64,000 nucleotides of DNA, taken from Solimonas sp040066175 (lineage in GTDB: Bacteria; Pseudomonadota; Gammaproteobacteria; Nevskiales; Nevskiaceae). A program made the translations under genes and the position numbers. The notes under the pieces were generated by a model, which made no database searches, was not told the DNA's origin, and saw only the letters and a program-made list of their open reading frames with translations. This document shows, piece after piece, positions 54,459 through 63,790 of this stretch; positions within the stretch are counted from its first letter, which is position 1, and every line of letters begins with the position of its first letter. The stretch spans positions 6,891 to 70,890 of the forward strand of contig NZ_JBEAAM010000020.1 of NCBI RefSeq assembly GCF_040066175.1. Direction: 5' to 3'.

Positions 54459-57407
54459 TCAGTCCGTCCCGACCATCGGCCGGTAGGCGCGCTGCAGGGC
54501 CGCGCGCGTGCTCACCGCATAGATGCGGATGTCGCCGGACGCGAAGGCGACCGGGTAACGTGCCTGGAGCCAGGCCTCGTTGATCCGCTGCGATGCGCGC
54601 TCGTCGCGGCCGACATAGACATAGTCGATGCCATGCTCGCGCAACAGCTGCGCTGCGTCCGGAGCGCCGGCGTACATGCGTCGCAGGTCGGTTTCGCGCG
54701 GCCGGTAGTCGAAGCCGAGATTGGCGATCCATCCGGTGAACCCCAGAAAGATCGAACGCCCCGCCCAGACCATGATCGGGTGATTGTGGCTGGGCTGGGT
54801 CAGGAACACGGCGTCGGCGGACGTTTCCCGCCGCACCGTCTGGGCCAGCGCGACCTCCTGCGCGCTGCTGATCCGGTAGCTGCCGCGATCGACCCGTGCC
54901 AGCCGCCAGACTTCGACGGCGCCGGTGACGGTCAGCGCCAGCGCCAGTGTCAGCGCGACGACCCGGCGCATGCCGGCGCCGCGCCAGAGCATGCGCAGGG
55001 CGGCCGCCCACAGCGGCGCCCAGCAGAAGTAGGTCCACAGGAACAGCTTGGAGTTGTCCCAGCGGTTCGGCTGCACCAGCACCAGATTGGCGAAGACGAA
55101 GCACAGCAGGCCGCCGCCGAACAGCGTCCACGCCAGGGCATCGTCGCGGCGCAGGCTCCACAGTCCGATCAGCAGCGCCGGGATCGCCAGCCCCCATAGC
55201 TGCCACCACATCCACAGCCAGGACAGCAGGCCGCCCGGCGCGGCGAATCCCGGCGCCCAGCGCAGATGATTGGGCAGGCCCTGGCCATTGCGCAGGAACA
55301 GTAGCATCAGCGCGAGGCCGAGCACGGCGGCGGCGCCCGCGTAGATCGACCAGACCTTCCACTGCCGCCGGTAGATGAGCGCGACTGCGATGCCGAGCCA
55401 GCCGAGCGCGATGAAGCTGTGCGTGTGCAGCAGCGGCATCAGCCCGGCGAGCAGACCGCCGCCGAGTGCCCACAGGCGCGGGCGCCGCACGCGCGCCTGC
55501 ACCGCGAGCAGCAGGCACAGCAGGCTCATCAGCGCGACCGGGAAGCCGAACACGAAGGCGCGCTGCGGCAGCAGCATGCCGGTCAGCACATTGCCGGAGT
55601 ACCAGTCGTAGCGGTCCATGCGGCTGACCTCCACCGGCGGATAGGCCAAGGCGTCCCAGCGATCGTGGGACAGGCTGTCCCAGAGGAAGGAGACGCCGCC
55701 CAGCCCGGAGCCGAGATAGAACAGCGCGACCGCCACCAGCGCCCAGCGCCGGCTGCGCAGTCCCTGCACGAATACCGCGTAGAGCAGCCACGGCGTCAGC
55801 ACCGCGGCGACGAAGGTCGGCAGCGTCATCGCCCAATCGAGACCCAGGCCGAGCCGCATCAGCAGGCCGGACAGCAGATTCACCCCGAAGGGATAGATCA
55901 GCGGCCCATGCGCGAACATCGGATGACTGGACAGCCACTGTGCCGGTGCGCGGTCGGCGAAGCCGGTCGCCATCGCGATGTGCAGCGGCCAGTCCGACCA
56001 GATGTTCAGATGGCCGGCCCAGATGCCGTCGTCGCGGATCTGCAGTGCGTTGATCTGCAGCCAGGCGTTGAGCAGACCCCAGGTCGCGGCCAGCAGCAGC
56101 AGGGGACCGCGATGACGCCACAGCAGCGCCCGCAGCCCGTTGCCCCCGAGAGCCGCCACCGGTGGCACGTCCGGCAGGCGGGTGCCCAGCCTTGCCGCGA
56201 CGGCGCGTGCGCGCCGGCCCAGACCCGCGCGCAGCGGCGCTGTCAGCAACGCCCGCAGGTCGCCCGCCAGCGTCGGCCCGGTCGTCAGGCGCCGGCGCAG
56301 GGGCTCTTCGAAATAGTGCGTCAGCAGCCAGCTCAGGCTCAGCGCGAGACTCACTGCCGTGACCCACATGGCCAGCTGCCACTGCGGATCCTGGCCGAAG
56401 TGCAGTTCCCGCAGCGGCGGGATCCCCGCCTGTTTCAGACGCACGATCAGGAACTGATGCCAGAGGTACAGGTTGTAGCTGATCAGGCCCAGTCCACACA
56501 GCCAGCGCAGCGAGAACAGGCGATTCCAGAAACCCGGCTGCAAGGCCGCGAGCAGGGTCAGTCCGAATCCTGCCGTCAGCAGCGGGATGTACAGATACTC
56601 CAGCGCGGTCGGCCAGCGCGTGCCGGCGAGCAGCGGCGGATCGTGGCGCACGTCCCAGATGGCATAGGCCACGCCCACCCACAGGGCCATGCCCAGTCCG
56701 CCGTACAGCGCCGCGGCGCGCAGGCGCGGCTGCGTCCGCTGGAACACCGCCAGGGCCACGCCCGCGGCGAAGAACGGCAGGTGCGGCCACAGCTGGTGGC
56801 GGTACAGGTCGAACAGCTCCACCGGCCGGCTCAGGGTCCACAGACCGTACAGGGCCCACAGCAATAGGCTCGCGACGAGCACCCGGCGCGACCGGCGTAT
56901 CCACCACTCGCCCGCCGCGGCGAACAGCAGATAGAAGTGGATCTCCAGCGCCAGACTCCACAGCACCGCGTTGAACGAGTGATACAGGTACTCGGGCGTC
57001 CAGGTGTTGAGGAACAGCAGGTTCATCAGCAGATGGCGCGGCCAGACTTCCTGCAGGTGCGGCGGCAGGAACCAGATGACGATGACCAGCAGGCACAGCC
57101 AGTACGAAGGCAGGATCTTCGCCGCGCGCCGGCGCAGGAACTCGCCGGCGTGCAGCGGCCTGCCATTGGTATAAGGCCAGGCGATGCAGAAGCCGGACAA
57201 CAGGAAGAACAGCTGTACGCCGATGAAGCCGGTCTCGGCCAGCACGTTGAGGTTCAGCGCAAGGCCGGTGCCCGGAACGGCCACGGTCAGCTGCGACCAG
57301 GTCTGCTGCCAGAAGTGGAACAGCAGCACGAGCGCGATCGCCAGACCGCGCAGTCCGTCGATGGCCTCGAAGCGTGCTTTGTCCGATTCCGCCGGAGCGT
57401 TGCTCAC
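54459..57407 (-). CDS. Fusion of membrane O-acyltransferase (Acyltransferase_3) and GT-C-like membrane domain
   Basis: GTG 57407 is chosen because earlier starts run into tRNA-Lys; ATG 57443 is possible. The product is about 982 residues. Residues 10-about 375 form an Acyltransferase_3 domain with catalytic-type H31 (FEAIDGLRGLAIALVLLFHF), FFLLSGFCIAWPY and YNLYLWHQF. Residues about 435-980 are a second polytopic domain (roughly ten helices) with WSDWPLHIAMATGF and YWFDR-like NVLTGMLL, resembling GT-C glycosyltransferases, and a soluble C-terminal part (LLREHGIDYVYVGRDER). The two parts together suggest transfer of acyl and sugar groups to a surface glycan or lipid. Substrates cannot be read. 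Confidence 0.8.
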   Translation of the reverse strand: MSNAPAESDKARFEAIDGLRGLAIALVLLFHFWQQTWSQLTVAVPGTGLALNLNVLAETGFIGVQLFFLLSGFCIAWPYTNGRPLHAGEFLRRRAAKILPSYWLCLLVIVIWFLPPHLQEVWPRHLLMNLLFLNTWTPEYLYHSFNAVLWSLALEIHFYLLFAAAGEWWIRRSRRVLVASLLLWALYGLWTLSRPVELFDLYRHQLWPHLPFFAAGVALAVFQRTQPRLRAAALYGGLGMALWVGVAYAIWDVRHDPPLLAGTRWPTALEYLYIPLLTAGFGLTLLAALQPGFWNRLFSLRWLCGLGLISYNLYLWHQFLIVRLKQAGIPPLRELHFGQDPQWQLAMWVTAVSLALSLSWLLTHYFEEPLRRRLTTGPTLAGDLRALLTAPLRAGLGRRARAVAARLGTRLPDVPPVAALGGNGLRALLWRHRGPLLLLAATWGLLNAWLQINALQIRDDGIWAGHLNIWSDWPLHIAMATGFADRAPAQWLSSHPMFAHGPLIYPFGVNLLSGLLMRLGLGLDWAMTLPTFVAAVLTPWLLYAVFVQGLRSRRWALVAVALFYLGSGLGGVSFLWDSLSHDRWDALAYPPVEVSRMDRYDWYSGNVLTGMLLPQRAFVFGFPVALMSLLCLLLAVQARVRRPRLWALGGGLLAGLMPLLHTHSFIALGWLGIAVALIYRRQWKVWSIYAGAAAVLGLALMLLFLRNGQGLPNHLRWAPGFAAPGGLLSWLWMWWQLWGLAIPALLIGLWSLRRDDALAWTLFGGGLLCFVFANLVLVQPNRWDNSKLFLWTYFCWAPLWAAALRMLWRGAGMRRVVALTLALALTVTGAVEVWRLARVDRGSYRISSAQEVALAQTVRRETSADAVFLTQPSHNHPIMVWAGRSIFLGFTGWIANLGFDYRPRETDLRRMYAGAPDAAQLLREHGIDYVYVGRDERASQRINEAWLQARYPVAFASGDIRIYAVSTRAALQRAYRPMVGTD

Positions 57408-57482
57408 GGTGTTCCGGCCTTCCCCGATGATCAGTGCCGGCATTCTTGCACAGGCGGCAGCGGCGCTCGGCACGGTTGCGCC

Positions 57483-57558
57483 TGGTGGGTCGTGTTGGAT
57501 TCGAACCAACGACCAACTGGTTAAAAGCCAGCTGCTCTACCGGCTGAGCTAACGACCC
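57483..57558 (-). tRNA. tRNA-Lys (TTT)
   Basis: A 76-nt gene with encoded CCA. On the minus strand GGGTCGT pairs with ACGACCC, the anticodon loop is CTTTTAA (TTT), and the T arm is TTGGTTCGAATCCAA. It is 76 bp upstream of and in line with the acyltransferase fusion, so the two might share a transcript. Confidence 0.96.
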
Positions 57559-57602
57559 TTCGCGCGCGGGGCGCGCATGATACCGGAATCCCGCGGTGCG
57601 TC

Positions 57603-58301
57603 CTACGCGTCCCGGTAGCGCGTCGGATCGGCGATGCCGGCCGCCTCGAAGCCCTCGCGCCGCAGGCGGCAGGAGTCGCAGCGGCCGCAGGCGCGGCCCT
57701 GCGCATCGGCCTGGTAGCAGGACACGGTCAGCGCGTAGTCCACGCCCAGCCGCTGGCCTTCGCGCACGATCTCGGCCTTGCTCATGCGCAGCAGCGGTGC
57801 ATGGATGTGGAAGCGCCGGCCCTCCACGCCCGCCTTGGTGGCGACGGCGGCGAGCGCCTCGAAAGCCTCGATGAACGCCGGCCGGCAGTCGGGATAGCCG
57901 GAATAATCGACCGCGTTGACGCCGATGAAGATGTCCTGCGCGCCGAGCACTTCGGCCCAGCCGAGCGCAAGCGCGAGGAACAGGGTGTTGCGCGCCGGCA
58001 CGTAGGTGACCGGGATGCCGGGGGCCGGCACTTCCGGTACCGCGATGGAGCGATCGGTCAGCGCCGAGCCGCCCAGCGCGTCCAGGTTGACCTCGATGAG
58101 CTGGTGCCGATAGACCCCTGCGGCGGCGGCGACACGGCGCGCCGCGTCGAGTTCCGCTTCATGGCGCTGGCCGTAGGCGACGCTCAGCGCGCAGGTCTCG
58201 AAGCCCTGCTCGCGCGCGATCGCCAGCGCCGTGGCCGAATCCAGTCCGCCGGACAGCAGGACCACGGCCTTGCGTGCGGGTGTGGAGGGCGTGAGATTCA
58301 T
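57603..58301 (-). CDS. queC: 7-cyano-7-deazaguanine synthase
   Basis: ATG 58301 gives 232 residues. The ATP-PPi loop SGGLDSAT (17-24), VYGQRH-like VAYGQRHEAELDAA, VPARNTLFLALALGWAE and the zinc Cys set near residues 197-213 (CYQADAQGRACGRCDSC) identify QueC, which converts 7-carboxy-7-deazaguanine to preQ0 for queuosine. It overlaps the queE stop by 3 bases and shares its transcript. Confidence 0.96.
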   Translation of the reverse strand: MNLTPSTPARKAVVLLSGGLDSATALAIAREQGFETCALSVAYGQRHEAELDAARRVAAAAGVYRHQLIEVNLDALGGSALTDRSIAVPEVPAPGIPVTYVPARNTLFLALALGWAEVLGAQDIFIGVNAVDYSGYPDCRPAFIEAFEALAAVATKAGVEGRRFHIHAPLLRMSKAEIVREGQRLGVDYALTVSCYQADAQGRACGRCDSCRLRREGFEAAGIADPTRYRDA

Positions 58302-58966
58302 CAGCGTCCCGGCGTATTGCCCCACAGCAGCTTGTGGAGCTGCACCTGGAAGCGGACCGGCAACCGGTCGGCGAGCAGCCAGTCGGCGAGCTGCGCCGCT
58401 TCGATCTGGTTCTGGCTCGGCGAGAACAGCACGGTGCAGAGGCGTTCGAGGCCGTGGCTGCGCACGGTTTCGCGCGCCCACTCGTAGTCCTGACGGCTGC
58501 AGATGACGAACTTGATCTCGTCGCGCGCGTTCAGCTGCGCCAGATTCTCCCAGCGGTTGCGCCCGGCTTCGCCGGAATCCGGCGTCTTGATGTCCATGAT
58601 GCGGGCGACACGCGCATCGACCGGCGCGATGTCCATCGCGCCGCTGGTTTCCAGGGACACCGCGTAGCCGGCGTCGCACAAGGCGCTGAGCAGTGGCAGG
58701 CAGGCCTTCTGCGCGAGCGGCTCGCCGCCGGTGACACAGACGTGACGCACACCGAATGCGGCGACCGTCTCCAGGATCTCGCCGATGCCCATCCAGCGTC
58801 CACCGTGGAAGGCATAGGCGGTGTCGCAGTACTGACAGCGCAGCGGACAGCCGGTCAGACGCACGAAGGCCGTCGGCCAGCCGGCATACGAACTTTCACC
58901 CTGGATCGAGTGAAAGATCTCCGTGATCTTGAGCCGGGGACCGGCCGCAACTGCCGCGCGGGTCAA
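58301..58966 (-). CDS. queE: 7-carboxy-7-deazaguanine synthase
   Basis: The 221-residue radical SAM enzyme has the cluster motif CPLRCQYC (C40, C44, C47), the opening ITEIFHSIQGES and VTGGEPLAQ. It makes 7-carboxy-7-deazaguanine from 6-carboxy-tetrahydropterin, the step before QueC. It follows cpoB, as in many gammaproteobacteria where these genes join the tol-pal operon. Confidence 0.96.
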   Translation of the reverse strand: MTRAAVAAGPRLKITEIFHSIQGESSYAGWPTAFVRLTGCPLRCQYCDTAYAFHGGRWMGIGEILETVAAFGVRHVCVTGGEPLAQKACLPLLSALCDAGYAVSLETSGAMDIAPVDARVARIMDIKTPDSGEAGRNRWENLAQLNARDEIKFVICSRQDYEWARETVRSHGLERLCTVLFSPSQNQIEAAQLADWLLADRLPVRFQVQLHKLLWGNTPGR

Positions 58967-58996
58967 AGACGGTCACCGCCTCGTTCTTGCGCCGCC

Positions 58997-59857
58997 TCAG
59001 TTGCCGCCGAGCCGCTGCTGTGCGAGCTTGGCCGCATTGGACTGCGGGTAGGTGTCCACGAGCTTCTTCAGCGTCTCGCGCCCCTGCGCATCCTGCTTGA
59101 GCTCGAACTGCGTCAGACCGGCCTTGAGCATGGCATCCGGCCCCTTCGGGCTGTTCGGAAAGCGCTGCAGCACGGCCTGGAACGCCGCCAGGGCCGACTT
59201 GTAATCACGCTTGATCGTATAGGCCTCGCCGCTCCAGTACAGCGCATTGTCGGCGTAACGGCCCTGCGGCCACTTCTCCAGCAAGGCCTTGAAACCGCGG
59301 ATGGCGTCGTCGTACTTGCCATTCTTGAGCGCATCGAAGGCGGTCAGATAGGCGCCCTCCTCCTCCGGCGAGGCGCCGGAGCCACTCGAGATCGTCACCG
59401 GCGCCGCGATGCCGTCGGCCGAGGACGCCTGGGTCGGCCCCACCGCCGGCGGCGTCGTGATCGTGCCGCTGGCCTCGACCTTCGCACCGATCCCGGAGGG
59501 CATCGCCGCACCGCCGGTCTCCAGCCGCTGCAGGCGGCGGTCGAGATCCAGGTACTGGTCGCGGCCGCGCTTCTGCGTCTGGTCGAACTCATAGCGCAGA
59601 CGCTCGACCTCGCCGCGCAGCTGCCGGACGTCGTCACGCAGCTTGAGGTTGTCCTGGTCCATGCCGGTCAGGTTCGCCGCATCGAGGCGCCGCGACAGTT
59701 CGGCGACGCGGCTCTCGACCACCTGCAGGCGCCGCTCCGAGGGGGGCAGCTTGTCGGCGCCGCCGGAAATCGGGCCGCCGTAGCCGCCGGCACAGCCGGC
59801 CAGCAGCACGGCGCCGCCGACGGCGATCGACTGTCTCACGCGATGCAAGGTCAGCAT
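58997..59857 (-). CDS. cpoB: Tol-Pal associated protein CpoB (YbgF)
   Basis: The 286-residue product has a signal region with a lipobox-like LAGC (C22), which would make it a lipoprotein; CpoB usually is not. Residues about 30-110 are coiled coil (RRLQVVESRVAELSRRLDAANL, LRDDVRQLRGEVERLRYEFDQ) and residues 160-286 contain TPR repeats (AYLTAFDALKNGKYDDAIRGFKALL, LYWSGEAYTIKRDYKSALAAFQAVLQ). CpoB coordinates peptidoglycan synthesis with Tol-driven outer-membrane constriction. It lies in its usual place after pal. Confidence 0.93.
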   Translation of the reverse strand: MLTLHRVRQSIAVGGAVLLAGCAGGYGGPISGGADKLPPSERRLQVVESRVAELSRRLDAANLTGMDQDNLKLRDDVRQLRGEVERLRYEFDQTQKRGRDQYLDLDRRLQRLETGGAAMPSGIGAKVEASGTITTPPAVGPTQASSADGIAAPVTISSGSGASPEEEGAYLTAFDALKNGKYDDAIRGFKALLEKWPQGRYADNALYWSGEAYTIKRDYKSALAAFQAVLQRFPNSPKGPDAMLKAGLTQFELKQDAQGRETLKKLVDTYPQSNAAKLAQQRLGGN

Positions 59858-59887
59858 TGCTCTGCCCTCCCCCGGGCTGGCGGACGA

Positions 59888-60403
59888 TCAGAGCCGGATG
59901 ATCTGGACGCGCCGGTTCTGCGCCCAGGCGGACTCGTCGTGGCCCATCGCCGCCGGACGCTCCTCGCCGTAGCTGATCACCGACAGCTGCTCGCGATTGA
60001 CGCCCTTGGCCAGCAGCGCGGATTCCACCGCGTTGGCGCGCCGCTCGCCCAGGCCCATGTTGTACTCACGCGTGCCCCGTTCGTCGGCGTGGCCTTCCAG
60101 ACGCACCTTCGCGGCCGGATTGGACGTCAGATAGCGCGCGTAGCTGTCCACGACCGACTGGTATTCCGGCTTGATCACCGTGTCGTCGAAATCGAAGTAG
60201 ATGAGGTTCGTCGTCAGCGCACGTTCGGCTGCGGCGGCCGCGTCGAAGCTGCCGTCGCCCGCGGGGGTCGTCGCGATCTGGTCCGTGTACGGGGCCGACA
60301 TCTGGTCCACGCCGTCACCGGCCTTGCGATCGCTGGTGGAGCTGCAGGCGCCCAGCAAGAGCGCGGCCGCGACGGTGAAGGGCATCAGGTAGGAACGAAA
60401 CAT
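59888..60403 (-). CDS. pal: Peptidoglycan-associated lipoprotein Pal
   Basis: ATG 60403 gives 171 residues with a lipobox LGAC (C20), and an OmpA-like domain: NLIYFDFDDTVIKPEYQ, VRLEGHADERGTREYNMGLGERRANAVESAL, SVISYGEERP. Pal ties the outer membrane to peptidoglycan and binds TolB. The family residues that contact peptidoglycan (Asp in the YFDFDD region and Arg in ERRAN) are present. Confidence 0.97.
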   Translation of the reverse strand: MFRSYLMPFTVAAALLLGACSSTSDRKAGDGVDQMSAPYTDQIATTPAGDGSFDAAAAAERALTTNLIYFDFDDTVIKPEYQSVVDSYARYLTSNPAAKVRLEGHADERGTREYNMGLGERRANAVESALLAKGVNREQLSVISYGEERPAAMGHDESAWAQNRRVQIIRL

Positions 60404-60437
60404 GGTGTGACTCCGAAAGAAGGGGGTGAAGAATGAG

Positions 60438-61721
60438 TTATTTGACCAGAGGCGACCACGCGGGCTCCCGCACGTCACCGCTGGCTTGCCGCAAACTTTG
60501 CCGGACCCGCCCGTCCACGGACACCGTCGCCAGCTCAGCGCCGCGCGCGCCCTGCGTCGCGTAAATCACCACCGCGCCGCCGGGCGCGAAACTCGGATTT
60601 TCGTCGAGACGGCCGTCGCTGAGGAGACGCAGGTCTCCGGTCGCCAAGTCGAGAAGGCCGATACGATAGCGCCCTCCGTCGTAATTCACCAGCGCGAGCG
60701 AATTGCCGTCCGGCGAGTAGGCCGCACGCAGGTTTTGCCGTCCCTCGAAGGTCAGGCGCCGCGGGTCGCCGCCCTCGATGCCGATCTCGTAGATCTGCGG
60801 CTGCCCGCCGCGATCCGAGGTGAAGGCGATCTTGGTGCCGTCCGGCGACCAGCTCGGCTCGGTGTCGATGCCGTAATGGTCGGTCAGGCGCCGCCGCTTG
60901 CCCGTCTTCAGGTCGAGGATGTAGATATCGGGGTTCTTCTCGAAGGACAGGCACATCGCCAGATAGCGCCCATCCGGGGAGAACGCCGGCGATCCGTTGA
61001 TGCCCTTCTCCGCCGACACCTTCTTGACCTCGCCGCTGGCCAGCGTGTGCAGATAGATGGTGGACTGCCCGCGCTCATAACCGACGTAGGCCAGCTGCTT
61101 GCGGTCCGGCGACCAGGTCGGCGACATCAAGGGTTCGCGCGAGGTCGCGACCACGCGCGGATTCTCGCCGTCGGCGTCGGCGACGATCAGCTGGAAGCTG
61201 CGCTGATAGCCGACGCCCTGGGCGGTCACGTAGGCGATCTTGGTATTGAAGTATCCCGGCATGCCGAGCAGCTTCTCGTAGATCAGGTCTGCGATCTGGT
61301 GCGCGACATAGCGCATCTGATCGACGCTGCGTGCGGGAATGTCATAGCCGAGCACCTGCTGGCCGCTCACCGAATCGACGAGGAAGAAGCGCGCGTAGAA
61401 GCCGTTGTCGCTCTTGGCGACCTGCCCGACGACGACGTTGTCCATGCCCTGCGCGCGCCAGGTGCCGGCGTCGATCTGCGCCGGCGCGATCGGCCGCTGC
61501 AGCATGTCGCGGCGCGGCAGTGCGCGGAAGCGGCCGCTGCGCACCAGATCGTTTTCGACGACCTGGGCGATGTCGAGCTGCACTTCCGGCACCTGCGCAA
61601 ACGGCACCAGCGCGATCGGAATGGGCGCGACGTCACCGCCGGTGACGGTGATCTCGAGCTCGGCGCGCGCCACGGTGCAAACCGCGACCAGCGACAGCGC
61701 CATCCAGCGTAGTGTTCTCAT
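60438..61721 (-). CDS. tolB: Tol-Pal system beta-propeller protein TolB
   Basis: The 427-residue product has a Sec signal (MRTLRWMALSLVAVCTVARA), an N-terminal domain (ELEITVTGGDVAPIPIALVPF) and a six-bladed propeller with repeated SPDG motifs (SPTWSPDRKQLAYVG, SPAFSPDGRYLAM, SWSPDGTKIAFTS). It sits in the periplasm, links TolA to Pal, and is found in the canonical position between tolA and pal. Confidence 0.97.
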   Translation of the reverse strand: MRTLRWMALSLVAVCTVARAELEITVTGGDVAPIPIALVPFAQVPEVQLDIAQVVENDLVRSGRFRALPRRDMLQRPIAPAQIDAGTWRAQGMDNVVVGQVAKSDNGFYARFFLVDSVSGQQVLGYDIPARSVDQMRYVAHQIADLIYEKLLGMPGYFNTKIAYVTAQGVGYQRSFQLIVADADGENPRVVATSREPLMSPTWSPDRKQLAYVGYERGQSTIYLHTLASGEVKKVSAEKGINGSPAFSPDGRYLAMCLSFEKNPDIYILDLKTGKRRRLTDHYGIDTEPSWSPDGTKIAFTSDRGGQPQIYEIGIEGGDPRRLTFEGRQNLRAAYSPDGNSLALVNYDGGRYRIGLLDLATGDLRLLSDGRLDENPSFAPGGAVVIYATQGARGAELATVSVDGRVRQSLRQASGDVREPAWSPLVK

Positions 61722-61764
61722 GACCGTTGTGTGGACTCGATGACTGACGGATCTGCGCCGCCGC

Positions 61765-62678
61765 TCAACAGGCGTCGGCTGCAGGGCAGAAATTGACGTT
61801 GATCACGCGCTCGAACAAGTCAGGGCGCGGCGGCGACGGCAGCGGACTGGCCTTGAGCACCGCGTTTTCGACCGAACGATCGAGGACCGGGTTCCCGCAA
61901 CTGCGCACCACCTGTGCCTTGATGACCTCGCCGCCGGGCAATTGTTCCAGACGCACCAGACAGTTGAAACGGTTCGCCGAACCGGGCGGGCGCTGCCAGT
62001 TGCGCCGGATCTTGTCCACGATGGCCGCCGTCCACGGGGCCTGTGCCGCCGCGCGCTCGGCCGCGATGCGGGCGGCTTCCTCTTCGGCCATCTGCCGCGC
62101 CAGTTCCTCGCGCCGGCGCCGTTCCTCGGCCTCGCGCAGCTTCTTCTGGCGTTCGAGCTCCTTGCGCTCTTCCTCGATCTGGCGCTGCCGCTCCTCCTCG
62201 AGCTGACGCTGCCGCTCCGCGGCGATGCGCCTTTCCTCTTCCTCGGCCTTGCGCTTGAGTTCGTCCTGACGCTTCTTTTCCTCTTCGGCCTGCTTGCGCG
62301 CCTCTTCCTGGCGCTTGCGTTCGGCTTCCGCCTTCAGCTCCAGCTCCTCGCGCTTGCGGCGCTGCTCTTCCTGCAAGCGGGCGCGCGCCTCCTCGGCAGC
62401 CTGTTCCTGCTGGGCCTTGCGCTCCTGTTCCTTCTTCTGCTGTTCGAGCTTTCTCTGTTCCTGGAGTTTCTGCTCCTGTTCCAGCTTCCTGCGCTCCTGT
62501 TCCTGGCGCTGGCGCTCCTGCTCGGCGCGCGCGCGCGCGGCGGCTGGATCCTCGATCAGCACGGCCTCGAACACCGGCGGCGCGACCACCTTGCGGGTGA
62601 AGAACGCGCTGACGAACAGCAGTGCGAACAGCAGCACGTGCAGCAGCGCCGCGATGATGAGATAACGGCGTTCGACCA

Positions 62679-62679
<1 letters not shown>
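61765..62679 (-). CDS. tolA: Tol-Pal system protein TolA
   Basis: The 304-residue product has one membrane helix (residues about 7-27), then about 160 residues of very charged Glu/Lys/Arg/Gln coiled coil, and a C-terminal domain (PWTAAIVDKIRRNWQRPPGSANRFNCLVRLEQLPGG) of TonB/TolA type. It spans the periplasm and passes force from TolQR to TolB-Pal. It overlaps tolR by one base. The repetitive coding of the middle region makes it a target for replication slippage. Confidence 0.94.
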
Positions 62680-63101
<422 letters not shown>

Positions 63102-63106
63102 GCGAT

Positions 63107-63790
63107 CTACGACTTCTGGCCGTGCCGCAGGCCGCGGTCGATGATGCCGATCATCTCGTCGGCGAAGGTGTGGAAGCGCGACTCCATCTTCTCGACGCCG
63201 CGCGTGAAGAAGTTGTAGGCGATGACCGCCGGGATCGCGGCGGCCAGGCCCATCGCGGTGGCGATCAGCGCCTCGGCGATGCCCGGCGCCACCGTCGCCA
63301 GCGAGGCCTGCTTGGCCGAGCCGATCGAGATGAACGCGTTCATGATGCCCCAGACGGTACCGAACAGACCGACATAGGGACTGGTCGAGCCGATGGTCGC
63401 CAGGATCGCCAGACCGCCTTCGAGTTTCTCGACCTCGCGGACCTGAACGACGCGCATCTGCCGCTGCACGGCGGCGATCACATAGTCGTGGTCGGCCTGT
63501 CCGGCGGTCTGCTGGCGCGTGAATTCCTCGTAGCCGGACAGGAAGATCGCCGCCAACCCCTGGTTGTCACCGGCCCGCCGCCGGTCTTCGTACAGATGCG
63601 CCAGGTTGCCGCCGCTCCAGAAGCGGTCCTCGAACTTCTCGGCCTCCTCCATCGCGGTGGACAGCAGCTTGCGCTTGGACAGGATCACCGCCCACGAGAA
63701 CACCGACGCGGCGAGAAGGATTACCAGAACCACCTGTGCCAGCGCGCTGGCCTGCAGCACGAGGTGGGTCAGGGACATTTCTGCATTCAT
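63107..63790 (-). CDS. tolQ: Tol-Pal system protein TolQ
   Basis: The 227-residue product has the three-helix layout of the ExbB/TolQ family (VILLAASVFSWAVILSKR, then GGLAILATIGSTSPYVGLFGTVWGIMNAF and AEALIATAMGLAAAIPAVIAYNFF). The Thr/Ser residues in helices two and three form the proton channel with TolR D17. It is the first gene of the operon in this window; ybgC, its usual upstream neighbour, is absent from the 210 bp that remain. Confidence 0.97.
   Translation of the reverse strand: MNAEMSLTHLVLQASALAQVVLVILLAASVFSWAVILSKRKLLSTAMEEAEKFEDRFWSGGNLAHLYEDRRRAGDNQGLAAIFLSGYEEFTRQQTAGQADHDYVIAAVQRQMRVVQVREVEKLEGGLAILATIGSTSPYVGLFGTVWGIMNAFISIGSAKQASLATVAPGIAEALIATAMGLAAAIPAVIAYNFFTRGVEKMESRFHTFADEMIGIIDRGLRHGQKS

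Noticed and set aside
57408..57509. Upstream start for the acyltransferase fusion
   Set aside because: A start at 57509 lies inside tRNA-Lys and gives residues unrelated to the family. ATG 57443 remains possible.
54385..57516. Alternative minus-strand frame over the acyltransferase fusion
   Set aside because: Composition is Arg/Ala/Pro-rich without helices or motifs; the frame ending at 54459 gives clear membrane helices and family motifs.
62100..62580. Repeat-rich stretch that looks like a tandem array
   Set aside because: It encodes the charged coiled coil of TolA; the repeats are irregular and all in frame.
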